A DNA stretch of 64,000 bases from Halonatronomonas betaini (GCF_015666175.1 NZ_JADPIE010000001.1:191741-255740); one strand, 5' to 3'; counted from the first letter of the stretch, positions 32,246-40,988 are shown. Numbers and translations: made by a program. The notes: generated from the sequence alone by a model not told the origin.

Positions 32246-33190
32246 TTAATTTCTGAGTTCATTAATATGGTCAGCAAGATCAGAAATGGATTCTATACCT
32301 AATTCTTCAGCTTTTTCTTCTAGCATCATTAATGTCCAGGTATTATTTGCTGATGCATAATCAAGCCAGATGATATCATTTTCAGCTTCATCCCAGTCTT
32401 TAACACGCTGATATGCTTCTTCCGCTTCTGTTATTTCCTCGTCTTCCATAACAGTCATTAAGACAGTTCCAGTATATTCCCAGTATAAATCAATTTCACC
32501 ACTTTCCATTGCATTTCTTAAGACGGGAGTTTCACCTAAACCGGTTCTATCATCAACTGGATAACCATGGCTTTCTAAAAGTTCAACCAGAAGGTTGCCT
32601 AAGATAAGTTGTTCTGTCCAGGCTTTTGAGCCAATTCCAATCGTTGGTCCATCTCTCTCATCCTCATAATCTCCTAATAACTCATTTTCCTCTAAAAATT
32701 CTCTTGCAACATCAACTGGTTCTCTTTCTTCAATATCTACTTCCTGATTTAATTGAGGTAATTTTTCTTCGTCAAGTAGAGGGGGCAATTGATTAATTAT
32801 TTCTTCTAATTCTGGATATTCTTCTAAAATTTCATTATTTATGGTTGGAGCTGGATTATATACCGGGAAGAAATTTTTATCATCTTCTAAAATTACAAGG
32901 TCAAATGCAGGAATTCTTCCATCAGTAGCAAAACCCATTGCAACATCAACTTCTTCTTCATCTAAGGAAGAATAGCTTAAACCAACTTCCATTGTTTGAA
33001 TATTATCATCACCAAATTCAAAACCGTACTCTTCTTCTAGAGCATGAATTCCGTCATCCCTCTCTAAAAACTCAATGGAAGCAGCAAGTTCTAACATGTC
33101 TTCCTGACCATTTCCGCAACCGGTAAAGATTATTGCAAAAGAAATTATCAAAATTGTTAGGATGGTAATTTTTTTACTGATATTAATCAT
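32246..33190 (-). CDS. Osmoprotectant ABC transporter substrate-binding lipoprotein, circularly permuted
   Basis: An OpuCC/OsmF-like glycine-betaine/choline-binding lipoprotein (314 aa) with a signal peptide and lipobox Cys (IIFTGC). The family blocks are in swapped order. The N-terminal half holds what is usually the C-terminal part (HALEEEYGFEFG, FATDGRIPAFDLVILEDDK, FFPVYNPAP, QEVD, VAREFLEE). The C-terminal half holds the usual N-terminal part (IGIGSKAWTEQLILGNLL, MESGEIDLYWEYTGT, ASANNTWTLMM, SDLADH). The frame is unbroken, and the cognate permeases and ATPase lie just upstream. It should still fold into two lobes, though ligand binding is untested. An SD-like AGGGAG precedes the ATG. 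Confidence 0.88.
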   Translation of the reverse strand: MINISKKITILTILIISFAIIFTGCGNGQEDMLELAASIEFLERDDGIHALEEEYGFEFGDDNIQTMEVGLSYSSLDEEEVDVAMGFATDGRIPAFDLVILEDDKNFFPVYNPAPTINNEILEEYPELEEIINQLPPLLDEEKLPQLNQEVDIEEREPVDVAREFLEENELLGDYEDERDGPTIGIGSKAWTEQLILGNLLVELLESHGYPVDDRTGLGETPVLRNAMESGEIDLYWEYTGTVLMTVMEDEEITEAEEAYQRVKDWDEAENDIIWLDYASANNTWTLMMLEEKAEELGIESISDLADHINELRN

Positions 33191-33213
33191 TTAACTCCCT
33201 CCTTAGTTATTAA

Positions 33214-33849
33214 TTATTGAAATTGAACAGTTAATTTTGTCTTAATATACTTTAATGCTTGATCTAGAGATATTGCAATTATAGCAGATAGCAAAGAACC
33301 TACAAGAATTCTAGCTGGTTCAAACATTGAGATGCCAGCAAAAATCATTCTTCCTAAACCACCAGCCCCTATTAAATCAGCAAGGATGGCAGTTCCAACA
33401 GTTACAACTGTTGCGGTTTGAATTCCAGCAATTATAACTGGAAGGGCTAAGGGCAGTTCTATCTTTAAAAGTACTTTACCAGCCGGCATGCCCATCCCTT
33501 TTGCTGCTTCTATGATATCCTGATCCAGATTTCCTAAACCAGCTAATGTATTTCTAATAATTGGGAGTAATGCATAGATTGTTAGGGCTACTACTGCAGA
33601 TGTAAAACCGATACCTAGAATTGGCATGAAAATAGCTATTACAGCCAGGCTAGGTACTCCCTGAGCGATATTAAAGAAACTTATTATAGTTGGCAAATAG
33701 GGCTTAAATTTTTCTCTTGAGAGCAAAATACCAAGAGGAAGAGCTATAAGGACTGCTAATCCCACTGATAAAAATACGAGTTGCAAATGTTCTACTACTA
33801 ATGAAGGGGCATTATTAATAAGTGTATCTATTATCTCCTGAAGAGTCAT
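33214..33849 (-). CDS. Osmoprotectant ABC transporter permease
   Basis: An OpuCB/OpuCD-type inner-membrane permease of 211 residues with about five membrane segments. The cytosolic EAA-like loop IIEAAKGMGMPAGKVLLKIE, which docks on the ATPase, is well conserved, as is the VTVGTAILADLIGAGGLG segment. ATG 33849 is preferred over the upstream in-frame ATG 33873, since AAGGGAG lies just before it. It is the second permease of the operon, read right to left: ATPase, permease, permease, binding protein. Confidence 0.92.
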   Translation of the reverse strand: MTLQEIIDTLINNAPSLVVEHLQLVFLSVGLAVLIALPLGILLSREKFKPYLPTIISFFNIAQGVPSLAVIAIFMPILGIGFTSAVVALTIYALLPIIRNTLAGLGNLDQDIIEAAKGMGMPAGKVLLKIELPLALPVIIAGIQTATVVTVGTAILADLIGAGGLGRMIFAGISMFEPARILVGSLLSAIIAISLDQALKYIKTKLTVQFQ

Positions 33850-33850
33850 A

Positions 33851-34513
33851 TTATCTCCCTTCCTGATTTTCATTGAAAAGTAAGCCAGGTGAGACGATTT
33901 TCTTTTTTAGATAGCCTATTAATAAATCTACTCCGATTGCAATTATTGAAACCATTATTGCACCTGTGATTACCATATCGTTTCTAGTTCGGCTAATACC
34001 CTGTTGGATTAATTGACCTAAATTTTGCTCGCCGATAAAGACTGCAAGTGTCGCTATTCCAACCATCATTACCAGGGCAACTCGAACTCCTGCAAATATA
34101 ACAGGTAAGGCAAGGGGTAATTGTATCTCTTTAAGTATCTGTTTTTCTGACATCCCCATTCCCTTTGCAGCTTCTATAATAGATGGATCGACTTCATTTA
34201 ATGCAGTGTATACATTTCTTACTATAGGGATCATTGAATATAATATTAGGCCAAAAACTGCACTTCTAGTTCTTAGTCCAAAGAAAGGAATAGTTACTAG
34301 AATACCATATAGAGCAACACTTGGTATAGACATAAAGAGACTACCTATACTCAGGATTGTATTTGCTGTTTTGTCTTTATTTCTGATTGCAACTCCAACA
34401 CTAACCCAGATTATTAAAGCCAGGATGATAGCTATGCCAATTAATATGAGGTGTTGAATAGTTAAATCTGCAATATGACTTGAATTATCGATAAAATATT
34501 CAATGGTATCCAT
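33851..34513 (-). CDS. Osmoprotectant ABC transporter permease
   Basis: A paralogue of the neighbouring permease, 220 residues, with six hydrophobic segments and the EAA-like loop IIEAAKGMGMSEKQILKEIQ, then VMMVGIATLAVFIGEQNLG. With its partner it would form the heterodimeric membrane channel of an OpuC-type importer. Its ATG directly follows the ATPase stop (TAAATG), so translation is probably coupled. Confidence 0.92.
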   Translation of the reverse strand: MDTIEYFIDNSSHIADLTIQHLILIGIAIILALIIWVSVGVAIRNKDKTANTILSIGSLFMSIPSVALYGILVTIPFFGLRTRSAVFGLILYSMIPIVRNVYTALNEVDPSIIEAAKGMGMSEKQILKEIQLPLALPVIFAGVRVALVMMVGIATLAVFIGEQNLGQLIQQGISRTRNDMVITGAIMVSIIAIGVDLLIGYLKKKIVSPGLLFNENQEGR

Positions 34514-35656
34514 TTATACCACCTCTGGTTCTTCCAGTTCAGCTTCAGCCTGATAGCTATCTGCGATTCTATCCTGGATATCTTCAAGTCTAACTATTCC
34601 TATTAAATTATTTTCATCTGATGTTACTGGCAGGATAGATTGATTATTCTGGATTAGCCTGGTTAGAGCGTCAATTAAGCTTGCATCAGAACTGATAACC
34701 TGACTGAATTTTATATTGTCTTTCCAGTTCTTATCTTTGTTGTTATTTTTGATTCTTTCTTTATTGACATAACCAACCAGTTTTTCTTCTTTATCTATAA
34801 TTAGAATATAACTCTGTCTTGATACATTAATTTTTTCTAGAACTTCTTCAGCTGAAGAATCAGTTGTTGCTGTAGGAATATTTTCTTTCATGATTTCATT
34901 CACTTTTAATAGATTTAAAACTTTCAAAGAGCGGTCTGGTCCTACAAAATCTTCAACGAATTCATTTTTGGGGTTAAATAAGATGTTTTCTGGAGTATCA
35001 TACTGGACTAGCTTTCCTTGATTGAGAATTGCGATTTTATCACCCATTTTGATAGCTTCATCGATATCATGGGTTACAAAACAGATTGTTTTTTGAATCT
35101 TTTTTTGAAGACTGAGAAATTCATTCTGGAGTTGAGTTCTTGTTATTGGGTCAACAGCAGCAAAAGGTTCGTCCATTAACATGATTGGTGGGTCAACAGC
35201 CATAGCTCTGGCTACACCGATTCGCTGTTTCTGGCCACCTGAGAGCTGGGCCGGGTAGTTGTCTTTAGTATTTTCAGGGTCAAGTCCTATCAGGTTTAGT
35301 AACTCATCTACTCTTTGATCTATTTTAGATTGTTCCCAATCTTTAAGTTTTGGTACAGTTGCAATATTTTCTGCAACTGTCATGTGGGGGAAAAGCCCAA
35401 TATCCTGGATTACATAACCAATATCCTGTCTTAATTCATTTGGGTTTTGCTTAATAGCATCTTTTCCATTAATAAATATTTTCCCTGAGCTTGGTTCAAT
35501 TAGGCGATTTATCATCTTTAATGTAGTTGTCTTGCCACAGCCAGATGGTCCTACTAAAACACAGATTTCCCCTTTTTCAACTTTGAGTGAGAGATTGTCT
35601 ACCGCTGGAGTTTTTTCTCCAGGATAGGTTTTACTGATATTTTTTAATTCAATCAT
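34514..35656 (-). CDS. Osmoprotectant ABC transporter ATPase with tandem CBS domains
   Basis: An OpuCA/ProV-like ATP-binding subunit, 380 residues. Walker A is GPSGCGKTTT, the signature LSGGQKQRIGVARA, Walker B PPIMLMDEPF, and the switch His in FVTHDIDEA. The C-terminal part (from about residue 250) is a pair of CBS domains, which sense ionic strength or nucleotides in the OpuA/OpuC systems. This is the first gene of the leftward operon. SD GGAGGTGGG precedes its ATG. Uptake of glycine betaine or choline fits a salt-exposed organism. Confidence 0.95.
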   Translation of the reverse strand: MIELKNISKTYPGEKTPAVDNLSLKVEKGEICVLVGPSGCGKTTTLKMINRLIEPSSGKIFINGKDAIKQNPNELRQDIGYVIQDIGLFPHMTVAENIATVPKLKDWEQSKIDQRVDELLNLIGLDPENTKDNYPAQLSGGQKQRIGVARAMAVDPPIMLMDEPFAAVDPITRTQLQNEFLSLQKKIQKTICFVTHDIDEAIKMGDKIAILNQGKLVQYDTPENILFNPKNEFVEDFVGPDRSLKVLNLLKVNEIMKENIPTATTDSSAEEVLEKINVSRQSYILIIDKEEKLVGYVNKERIKNNNKDKNWKDNIKFSQVISSDASLIDALTRLIQNNQSILPVTSDENNLIGIVRLEDIQDRIADSYQAEAELEEPEVV

Positions 35657-35688
35657 TGCATCCCACCTCCATTAATTACCAGCATAAA

Positions 35689-35717
35689 ATTATAACATAA
35701 AATTCTGTCAACTTCAA
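35689..35717 (-). promoter_or_regulatory. Promoter of the osmoprotectant operon
   Basis: On the minus strand: TTGAAG (35717-35712), a 17-nt spacer and a consensus TATAAT (35694-35689), about 33 bp before the ATPase start. Confidence 0.55.
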
Positions 35718-35733
35718 ATTACTGGTTGTTTCT

Positions 35734-35762
35734 TTGTATTGATGGTGAAAATATGGTAGGAT
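35734..35762 (+). promoter_or_regulatory. Candidate promoter for the ABC-2 exporter unit
   Basis: TTGTAT (35734-35739), a 17-nt spacer and TAGGAT (35757-35762), 50 bp before the small membrane protein gene. Confidence 0.4.
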
Positions 35763-35811
35763 AAAAGATGAAAGTTAATTATTTTACTTAACTATAAAGG
35801 GGTTGATTTAT

Positions 35812-36135
35812 ATGAAAGCTGAAAGGAAAAACAGTATTACTAGAGGTATGATCTGGATGCTAATTATATCAACATTATTGTTCTGGTTACCAGTTGCAGG
35901 TCCATTATTAGCTGGAATCGTTGGAGGCAAGAAAGCTGGCGGTGTTGGTTCAGCAATTATGGCAGCTTTTTTACCTGCATTCTTACTAGGTGTTTTCCTG
36001 TTTTTGGTATCTTCTTTATTAACCGGGATCCCATTATTTGGTGTTTTAGCCGGGGCTGGAGGTGCGGCTGCTGGTTTAACTCAGGCAGGACCGATACTTG
36101 TAGGTGCTATTGTTGGCGGACTTCTGGCTGATTGA
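35812..36135 (+). CDS. Small glycine-rich membrane protein
   Basis: A 107-residue protein of two to three hydrophobic helices with many Gly and Ala (LLAGIVGGKKAGG, AGAGGAAAGLTQAG). It has no enzymatic motif. It resembles DUF5518-type small membrane proteins, but I cannot assign it firmly. The start is ATG 35812, after AAAGGGG at good spacing; the frame is open from a TTG at 35803. It sits 3 bp before the ABC ATPase gene, so it is probably cotranscribed with the exporter. Confidence 0.65.
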   Translation: MKAERKNSITRGMIWMLIISTLLFWLPVAGPLLAGIVGGKKAGGVGSAIMAAFLPAFLLGVFLFLVSSLLTGIPLFGVLAGAGGAAAGLTQAGPILVGAIVGGLLAD

Positions 36136-36138
36136 TCT

Positions 36139-37014
36139 ATGTTAATAAAAGTTGAGGACTTAAAGAAGTCGTTTGGTAAAAGGACTGCTCTCAAGGGAAT
36201 ATCTTTTGAGTTGGAAGCAGGGCAAATTTATGGTTTATTAGGTCCCAATGGGGCTGGTAAGACAACTACAATAAAAATATTAACAGGGCAATTAAGGGCA
36301 GATTCTGGTCAGGCTTTATTGTTTGGCGAAAAGGTCTTTGGGAGACAGGAAGAAGTATTAAGTAATGTTGGGATTGTTCCTGAAGATGCTAATCTTTATG
36401 AACGCTTAACTATCGAGCAGAATTTAAATTTTTTTAAGAGGTTATACCAATGTTCTGGTGAGTTAATTGATTTTTATTTGGAGAAAGTCAGTTTACTCGG
36501 TGAGAAGAAGACTAAGGTTAAGGATTTGTCTAAAGGGATGAAGCAGAAAGTTTTACTGGTCAGGGCTCTAATTCATCGGCCAGAAATATTGATTTTAGAT
36601 GAACCAACTTCTGGATTGGACCCGGCATCTGCTGATTCGTTACACAATATACTTCTTGAGCTGAAAGAGGAAGGGATTACTATTCTTTTAACCTCTCATA
36701 ATATGGAGGAAGTTGATAAGCTCTGTGATAGAGTTGGGTTCTTGAATCAGGGTGAATTAGTTGCATCAGGCAGGCCCTTTGATTTAAAGCTGAATTATAG
36801 TGAAAATAGGGTTAGGGTTTTATATTACTATCAAAAGTCGAGTGAACAGAATTTGATTGAAAAGACCATGCAATTAGATGATCCTGAGGCAGGAGAGTTT
36901 ATTGCTGATTTAATTAAAAGTGGAAGAATGAAATCAATCCATTCTCTGGAACCGACACTTGCTGATATATTTGTTAAACTGACCGGGAGGAATCTTGAAG
37001 ATGATGGCTCTTAA
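36139..37014 (+). CDS. ABC-2 type exporter ATPase (NatA-like)
   Basis: A 291-residue ATP-binding subunit with Walker A GPNGAGKTTT, signature LSKGMKQKVLLVRA, Walker B PEILILDEPT and the switch His in LLTSHNMEE. The C-terminal extension and the order ATPase then permease place it among exporters of the NatA/CcmA type (Na+, drugs or peptides). The substrate cannot be told. Its end overlaps the permease start by 20 bases. Confidence 0.92.
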   Translation: MLIKVEDLKKSFGKRTALKGISFELEAGQIYGLLGPNGAGKTTTIKILTGQLRADSGQALLFGEKVFGRQEEVLSNVGIVPEDANLYERLTIEQNLNFFKRLYQCSGELIDFYLEKVSLLGEKKTKVKDLSKGMKQKVLLVRALIHRPEILILDEPTSGLDPASADSLHNILLELKEEGITILLTSHNMEEVDKLCDRVGFLNQGELVASGRPFDLKLNYSENRVRVLYYYQKSSEQNLIEKTMQLDDPEAGEFIADLIKSGRMKSIHSLEPTLADIFVKLTGRNLEDDGS

Positions 37015-37714
37015 TAGGATTCTGGCGATTTTAATTAAAGAGGCTCAGGATATAAGATCGAATTCAAACCTTTTAGTTATGTATCTGATGCCGATTTTAT
37101 TTACTTATATCTGGGAGAATCTTATTCCTGAAATGCCTGATGGTTTTGGGGCAGCCTTTGGATTAATATTTTTAGTTGTGATGGTTGGGATGTATGTTCC
37201 ATCTATGATGATAGCAGAGGAAAAAGAGAAAAATACTATGGAAGTATTAATGCTTTCTCCAGCCAGACCTGTAGAAATATTTATTGGTAAAGGACTATTA
37301 ACCTTTGTTTCTATCATATTAATTTCACTGGTTTTAAGTATAATGGTTGGGTTAAGTATTAATATTCAGCTGATTATTGTTTTTGCTACAGCGCTTACTT
37401 CATTATTTGCTATATTTGTTGGGATGATTGTAGGTTTAATATCGCCAAATCAGATGTCTACCGGTGTAGTTGGACTTCCGATATATTTATTATTATTGCT
37501 TATTCCTCAGCTTGCTGGAATGGGTATTACTGCAGTAGACTTTATAGCTAGATTTTTGCCAACATATTATTATTTGAATGTTTTAGAATTGACTTTGATT
37601 GAAAGAGTTGCAATTACAGATTTATATTTACAGTTTTCTATAATAGCTATTAGTGCAGCTTTGATTTTTGCATTGCTGTTATTGGTTTATCGAAGGAAGG
37701 GTTTGTTGGACTAG
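36995..37714 (+). CDS. ABC-2 type exporter permease
   Basis: A 239-residue protein with six hydrophobic segments. The first cytosolic region ends in MIAEEKEKNTMEVLMLSPAR, the coupling element of ABC-2 permeases such as NatB. It pairs with the overlapping ATPase gene. The frame opens with an ATG at 36995; further in-frame ATG codons lie at 37001 and 37004 and could equally be the start. No function can be named beyond export. Confidence 0.88.
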   Translation: MKMMALNRILAILIKEAQDIRSNSNLLVMYLMPILFTYIWENLIPEMPDGFGAAFGLIFLVVMVGMYVPSMMIAEEKEKNTMEVLMLSPARPVEIFIGKGLLTFVSIILISLVLSIMVGLSINIQLIIVFATALTSLFAIFVGMIVGLISPNQMSTGVVGLPIYLLLLLIPQLAGMGITAVDFIARFLPTYYYLNVLELTLIERVAITDLYLQFSIIAISAALIFALLLLVYRRKGLLD

Positions 37715-37779
37715 AATTGTTAAATTCTATATTTAAATTCTGCTCGAAAACAGGTATAATGTTATTGAGGTGAAAATAA

Positions 37780-38526
37780 ATGTTTAAAAGAATATATATA
37801 CCTGTTTTGGTAATGCTGGTTTTAATTGCTCCTTTTCTAATCGGCCACAGGGTTGATGCCACTTCTTCATATGAACAGGCTGTTGCTGAAGAAAATCTGG
37901 AGCGGTTACATGAAGAGTATGATCTAAGAAAAATGGAAGATGGAGATTTTGAATGGTATGTGCTGGATAATCTTGCAAGACAGGCCAGGGCAGATGGTGT
38001 TGATTTAGAATTTAGTCTCCACTATGCAGATAGCGAGGAAGTAAATGGGCTCTACATTGGCGATGGCAATATAGTTATCTTTGCAGGTCTGGCAGATCTT
38101 TTAGATGAAGAAGAACTGGCGGCCCTGATAGCCCATGAGATGGGTCATGGTGTTCATGAACATTTAGAGGAGAATTTAAGGAATAATTTAGGTTTATTTG
38201 CCGGGAGGTTCTTATTAGATAGGCTTTTTGGTGAAGAAGCTGCTTCGTCTGAGTTTTACCAACGTTTCGTAGGTCTGGCTATGAATCTTATGGATAGAGG
38301 TTTTTCTAGAGAGCAGGAGAGAGAAGCTGATATTTATGCTGTAGAGTTATTGCATAGAACTTCTGAATATAGTACTGATGGAATGATTAGGCTTTTAGAA
38401 ACCTTAGATGATTTAAGGGGGAGAAGAGACCCTCAGATACTTGAGCTCTTTAATACCCACCCTTATCCAGAAAATAGGCTTGAATATACCAGGGAAAGGA
38501 TTGCTGAGCTTGAGTCAGGAAATTAA
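37780..38526 (+). CDS. M48-family metalloprotease, secreted or membrane-anchored
   Basis: A zinc protease of the HtpX/BepA-like M48 family, 248 residues. An N-terminal signal or anchor (IYIPVLVMLVLIAPFLIG) precedes the domain. The zinc motif HEMGHGVHEH gives two His ligands and the catalytic Glu, and the downstream EREADIYAVELL provides the third ligand Glu. Unlike HtpX it lacks internal membrane helices, so it should act outside the membrane in envelope quality control. A TATAAT at 37755-37760 with a weak -35 precedes it, so it may be transcribed apart from the exporter. Confidence 0.9.
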   Translation: MFKRIYIPVLVMLVLIAPFLIGHRVDATSSYEQAVAEENLERLHEEYDLRKMEDGDFEWYVLDNLARQARADGVDLEFSLHYADSEEVNGLYIGDGNIVIFAGLADLLDEEELAALIAHEMGHGVHEHLEENLRNNLGLFAGRFLLDRLFGEEAASSEFYQRFVGLAMNLMDRGFSREQEREADIYAVELLHRTSEYSTDGMIRLLETLDDLRGRRDPQILELFNTHPYPENRLEYTRERIAELESGN

Positions 38527-38555
38527 ACAACTAATTTAATAGGAGGTTTTTAATT

Positions 38556-38789
38556 ATGATTGGATCTTTTAATGCAGTTGGCGTATTTCAGTTAGTTATA
38601 GCAGTTGTTATATTTGGCTTGATCTGGTATTTTTTTAAGAAAAAAAGATTGATTTCTGATGGCACAGATGATGATAAAGCTAGAAGTAAAGCCAAAGATT
38701 CTGCAATTCAGGCTTCTATTATATTCTGGGTCTTTTTTATAGTTAATGAGATTGGGCTATTCAGTTATTTATTTGAGTTAATAAGTTAA
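38556..38789 (+). CDS. Small two-helix membrane protein (77 aa)
   Basis: I do not recognise this protein. It has two hydrophobic segments (VFQLVIAVVIFGLIWYFF and SIIFWVFFIVNEIGLF) joined by a basic, charged loop (KKKRLISDGTDDDKAR). The start ATG has the strong SD AGGAGG. It follows the protease gene by 30 bp and may be cotranscribed with it. Confidence 0.65.
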   Translation: MIGSFNAVGVFQLVIAVVIFGLIWYFFKKKRLISDGTDDDKARSKAKDSAIQASIIFWVFFIVNEIGLFSYLFELIS

Positions 38790-38884
38790 AATAACTGTGA
38801 AGTTTTTTAGATTATAGAGGAGATTACTATTTAATATTGAAATAAATATCACGATGATAAAATTTAAATGAAGGAGTGTTATTA

Positions 38885-39553
38885 TTGAAGATAATTATTG
38901 CTGGTGGAGATAAGAGTGGGCAGAATTTAATTAAATTATTTTCTGAAAAATCCCGCTTTAAAATTACTTTAATTGAAAGTAATCCTAAAAAGTGTGAATG
39001 GATATCTGAGGGTTATCCTGATGTTGATATCGTCTGGGGAGATGCCACCCATCCTAATGTATTAAAATCAGCTGAAGCAGAAAAAGCTGATGTTTTTATT
39101 GCAGTTATAGGTGATGATAAATCTAATATTCTGGCAGCTAAAGCAGCTAAAAAAATGGGGATTCAAAAAGTCATGGTTAAGGTAACAGGATCTGAATATA
39201 GAGAGCTTGCAGAGCTGATGGAGTTTGATGATGTGCTGGATCCAGCTGAAGCAGTTTCAGCTGAAATTATTACGAGACTGCAGGGTGTAGACTTTGTAAA
39301 TTTAATTCAGGATCTTCATTTGGATGTAGAATTTACTAAAATCAAGGTTAAAGATTTAAAAGGAGCTGAAGGCAAAGAATTATGTGATTTCCCAGGTTTA
39401 TTTGAGGACCTGGCATATCCTATGTTTGTTGTTAGAGATGGTAAGTATTTAATGCCAAATGAAATTGACTGTTTAGAGATTGATGATACAGTAATTTATA
39501 TTATAAAGAAAAAGCAGAAGAATAAAGGTGGAGGACTTTTAGGTTTAAGATAA
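38885..39553 (+). CDS. TrkA-N/TrkA-C (RCK-domain) regulatory protein
   Basis: A cytosolic ion-transport regulator of 223 residues. The Rossmann fold starts KIIIAGGDKSGQNLIKLF and binds NAD or ATP; the acidic strand end ITLIESNPKKCEWI and VIGDDKSNILAAKAAK follow. The C-terminal half (LHLDVEFTKIKVKDLKGAEG to DDTVIYIIKK) is a TrkA-C domain. In known systems such proteins gate Trk/Ktr potassium channels. Here no K+ channel is adjacent; the next gene is a ClC. The start is TTG 38885, 8 nt after GGAG; the frame is open from GTG 38876. Confidence 0.88.
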   Translation: MKIIIAGGDKSGQNLIKLFSEKSRFKITLIESNPKKCEWISEGYPDVDIVWGDATHPNVLKSAEAEKADVFIAVIGDDKSNILAAKAAKKMGIQKVMVKVTGSEYRELAELMEFDDVLDPAEAVSAEIITRLQGVDFVNLIQDLHLDVEFTKIKVKDLKGAEGKELCDFPGLFEDLAYPMFVVRDGKYLMPNEIDCLEIDDTVIYIIKKKQKNKGGGLLGLR

Positions 39554-39577
39554 AATATAAAAAGGCAGGTCTAATTT

Positions 39578-40879
39578 ATGAATTTGAAACTTGATAAGGT
39601 AAAGAAGGATACCATAGAGTCGCTTCAATATATAATTAAGTGGACTTTAATTGCAGTTTTAGTTGGGCTGATTGTTGGTTTAGCGGCAGTAGTTTTTACT
39701 GGTGCATTAAATATAGGTATTGATTTATTATCAGGCTTATCAGGTACCTGGTGGGTTTATATAATGCCGATTTTTGGACTGTTTATGAGTGGCTGGCTGA
39801 CATCGACTTTTGCCCCAGAGGCGGCTGGACATGGAACTGATGCAATTATAGAATCATATAATGAAAACTGGGGTAGAGTTAATTTCATTGTTGTGCCTGT
39901 TAAATTAATTGCCTCTGTATTTACTATTGCCTTTGGTGGTTCTGCAGGTAGAGAGGGGCCAACAGTTCAGATGGGTGGAGGTCTCGGCTATTTAATTGGC
40001 AAAAAGTTAAAGCTAAGTCTGGTAGACACCAGGAAGATTGTAATTTGTGGTATGGCAGCTTCCTTTGGCTCTATCTTTACAGCACCTCTGGCTGGAGGTA
40101 TTTTTGGGGCCGAAGTTCTGTATCGCGATGATATTGAGTATAATATGCTATTTACCAGTCTGGTATCCAGTATTACAGCTTACTTTTTATTTGCAATTGT
40201 TATGGGTCAGGAAAGGTTATTTAAGTTTCCTATTCCATCAGGTTACTCCTTTGTTCCAGAAAGGGATATTCTCTTGTTTGTTGGTATAGGAGTTATTGTT
40301 GGACTTATAAGCCTGGTATATATAAAATCACTCTATGGCTATGAGGAGATAAATGAACATATTGAATTACCAACCTATGCCCAGACTGCAATAGGTGGAG
40401 CTTTAACTGGTCTAATGGCTGTAATTGCTACACCATTAATACTGGGTACAGGAATGTCTCTGGTTGAACAGATTTCAGTTAATGGTGGCTTTTCACTTGG
40501 ACTATTATTTATGTTATTAATTGGTAAGATCCTTGCCACGTCATTTACTATTGGTTCTGGAGGTAGTGGAGGAGTTGTTGCTCCCAGTTTAACTATTGGT
40601 GCTATAACTGGTGCAATTATCGCCAGGGTCATTAACTTTGATTTTCCTCTGGCTATAATAACAGCAAGTGCTGCCGGTGTTTTAGGTAGTGCTGCTCATA
40701 TTCCACTGACTACTTCGATTTTGATAGCAGAAATATTTGGGATTGAACTAATAATCCCAGGTACAATAGTGTGTTTTGCTGGAGCCTGGATTGCCAGAAG
40801 TGATACTTTATATAGAGAATCCTATGTTAGCCGGTTTGAGATGGCAAAAGTATTGCATCATTTTGGGAGTGAAAAATAA
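39578..40879 (+). CDS. ClC-family chloride channel or transporter
   Basis: A 433-residue ClC protein with about ten hydrophobic segments. The gating motif GREGP is present with Glu126 as the external gate, and GSGGSGGVVAPSL matches the G-x-x-x-P anion-binding segment. The usual GSGIP motif is GHGTD here. In the helix with ClC-ec1 Glu202/Glu203, the sequence reads AEVLYRD, placing Val180 at the internal proton glutamate. That residue is also Val in animal ClC channels, so uncoupled, channel-like conduction is possible. The upstream TrkA-type protein, 24 bp away, may regulate it. Confidence 0.9.
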   Translation: MNLKLDKVKKDTIESLQYIIKWTLIAVLVGLIVGLAAVVFTGALNIGIDLLSGLSGTWWVYIMPIFGLFMSGWLTSTFAPEAAGHGTDAIIESYNENWGRVNFIVVPVKLIASVFTIAFGGSAGREGPTVQMGGGLGYLIGKKLKLSLVDTRKIVICGMAASFGSIFTAPLAGGIFGAEVLYRDDIEYNMLFTSLVSSITAYFLFAIVMGQERLFKFPIPSGYSFVPERDILLFVGIGVIVGLISLVYIKSLYGYEEINEHIELPTYAQTAIGGALTGLMAVIATPLILGTGMSLVEQISVNGGFSLGLLFMLLIGKILATSFTIGSGGSGGVVAPSLTIGAITGAIIARVINFDFPLAIITASAAGVLGSAAHIPLTTSILIAEIFGIELIIPGTIVCFAGAWIARSDTLYRESYVSRFEMAKVLHHFGSEK

Positions 40880-40889
40880 CTTGAATTTT

Positions 40890-40927
40890 AACCCTGCTAA
40901 GATTATTTTAGTGGGGTTATTTTTTTG
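40890..40927 (+). terminator. Rho-independent terminator
   Basis: AACCCTGCTAA (40890-40900) pairs with TTAGTGGGGTT (40908-40918) using two G-U pairs, and is followed by ATTTTTTT. It ends the TrkA-ClC unit. Confidence 0.8.
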
Positions 40928-40963
40928 GAAAAACTTTGTGAAAAAAGTTAAGAGATACTACTT

Positions 40964-40988
40964 GGTAACCGTCGGGTAACCGTCAGGT
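40964..40988. repeat. Short 11-bp-period direct repeat GGTAACCGTC
   Basis: GGTAACCGTC occurs at 40964-40973 and again at 40975-40984, followed by AGGTCC. Each copy contains the palindrome GGTAACC. The repeat lies in the gap before the class II aldolase gene, about 40 bp upstream of a candidate TTGATT/TATAAT promoter (41022 and 41047, 19-nt spacer). It could be a regulator site. Confidence 0.4.

Noticed and set aside
40047-40979. Overlapping frames within and after the ClC gene
   Set aside because: They are alternate-frame shadows; the last one runs through the terminator and has no SD.
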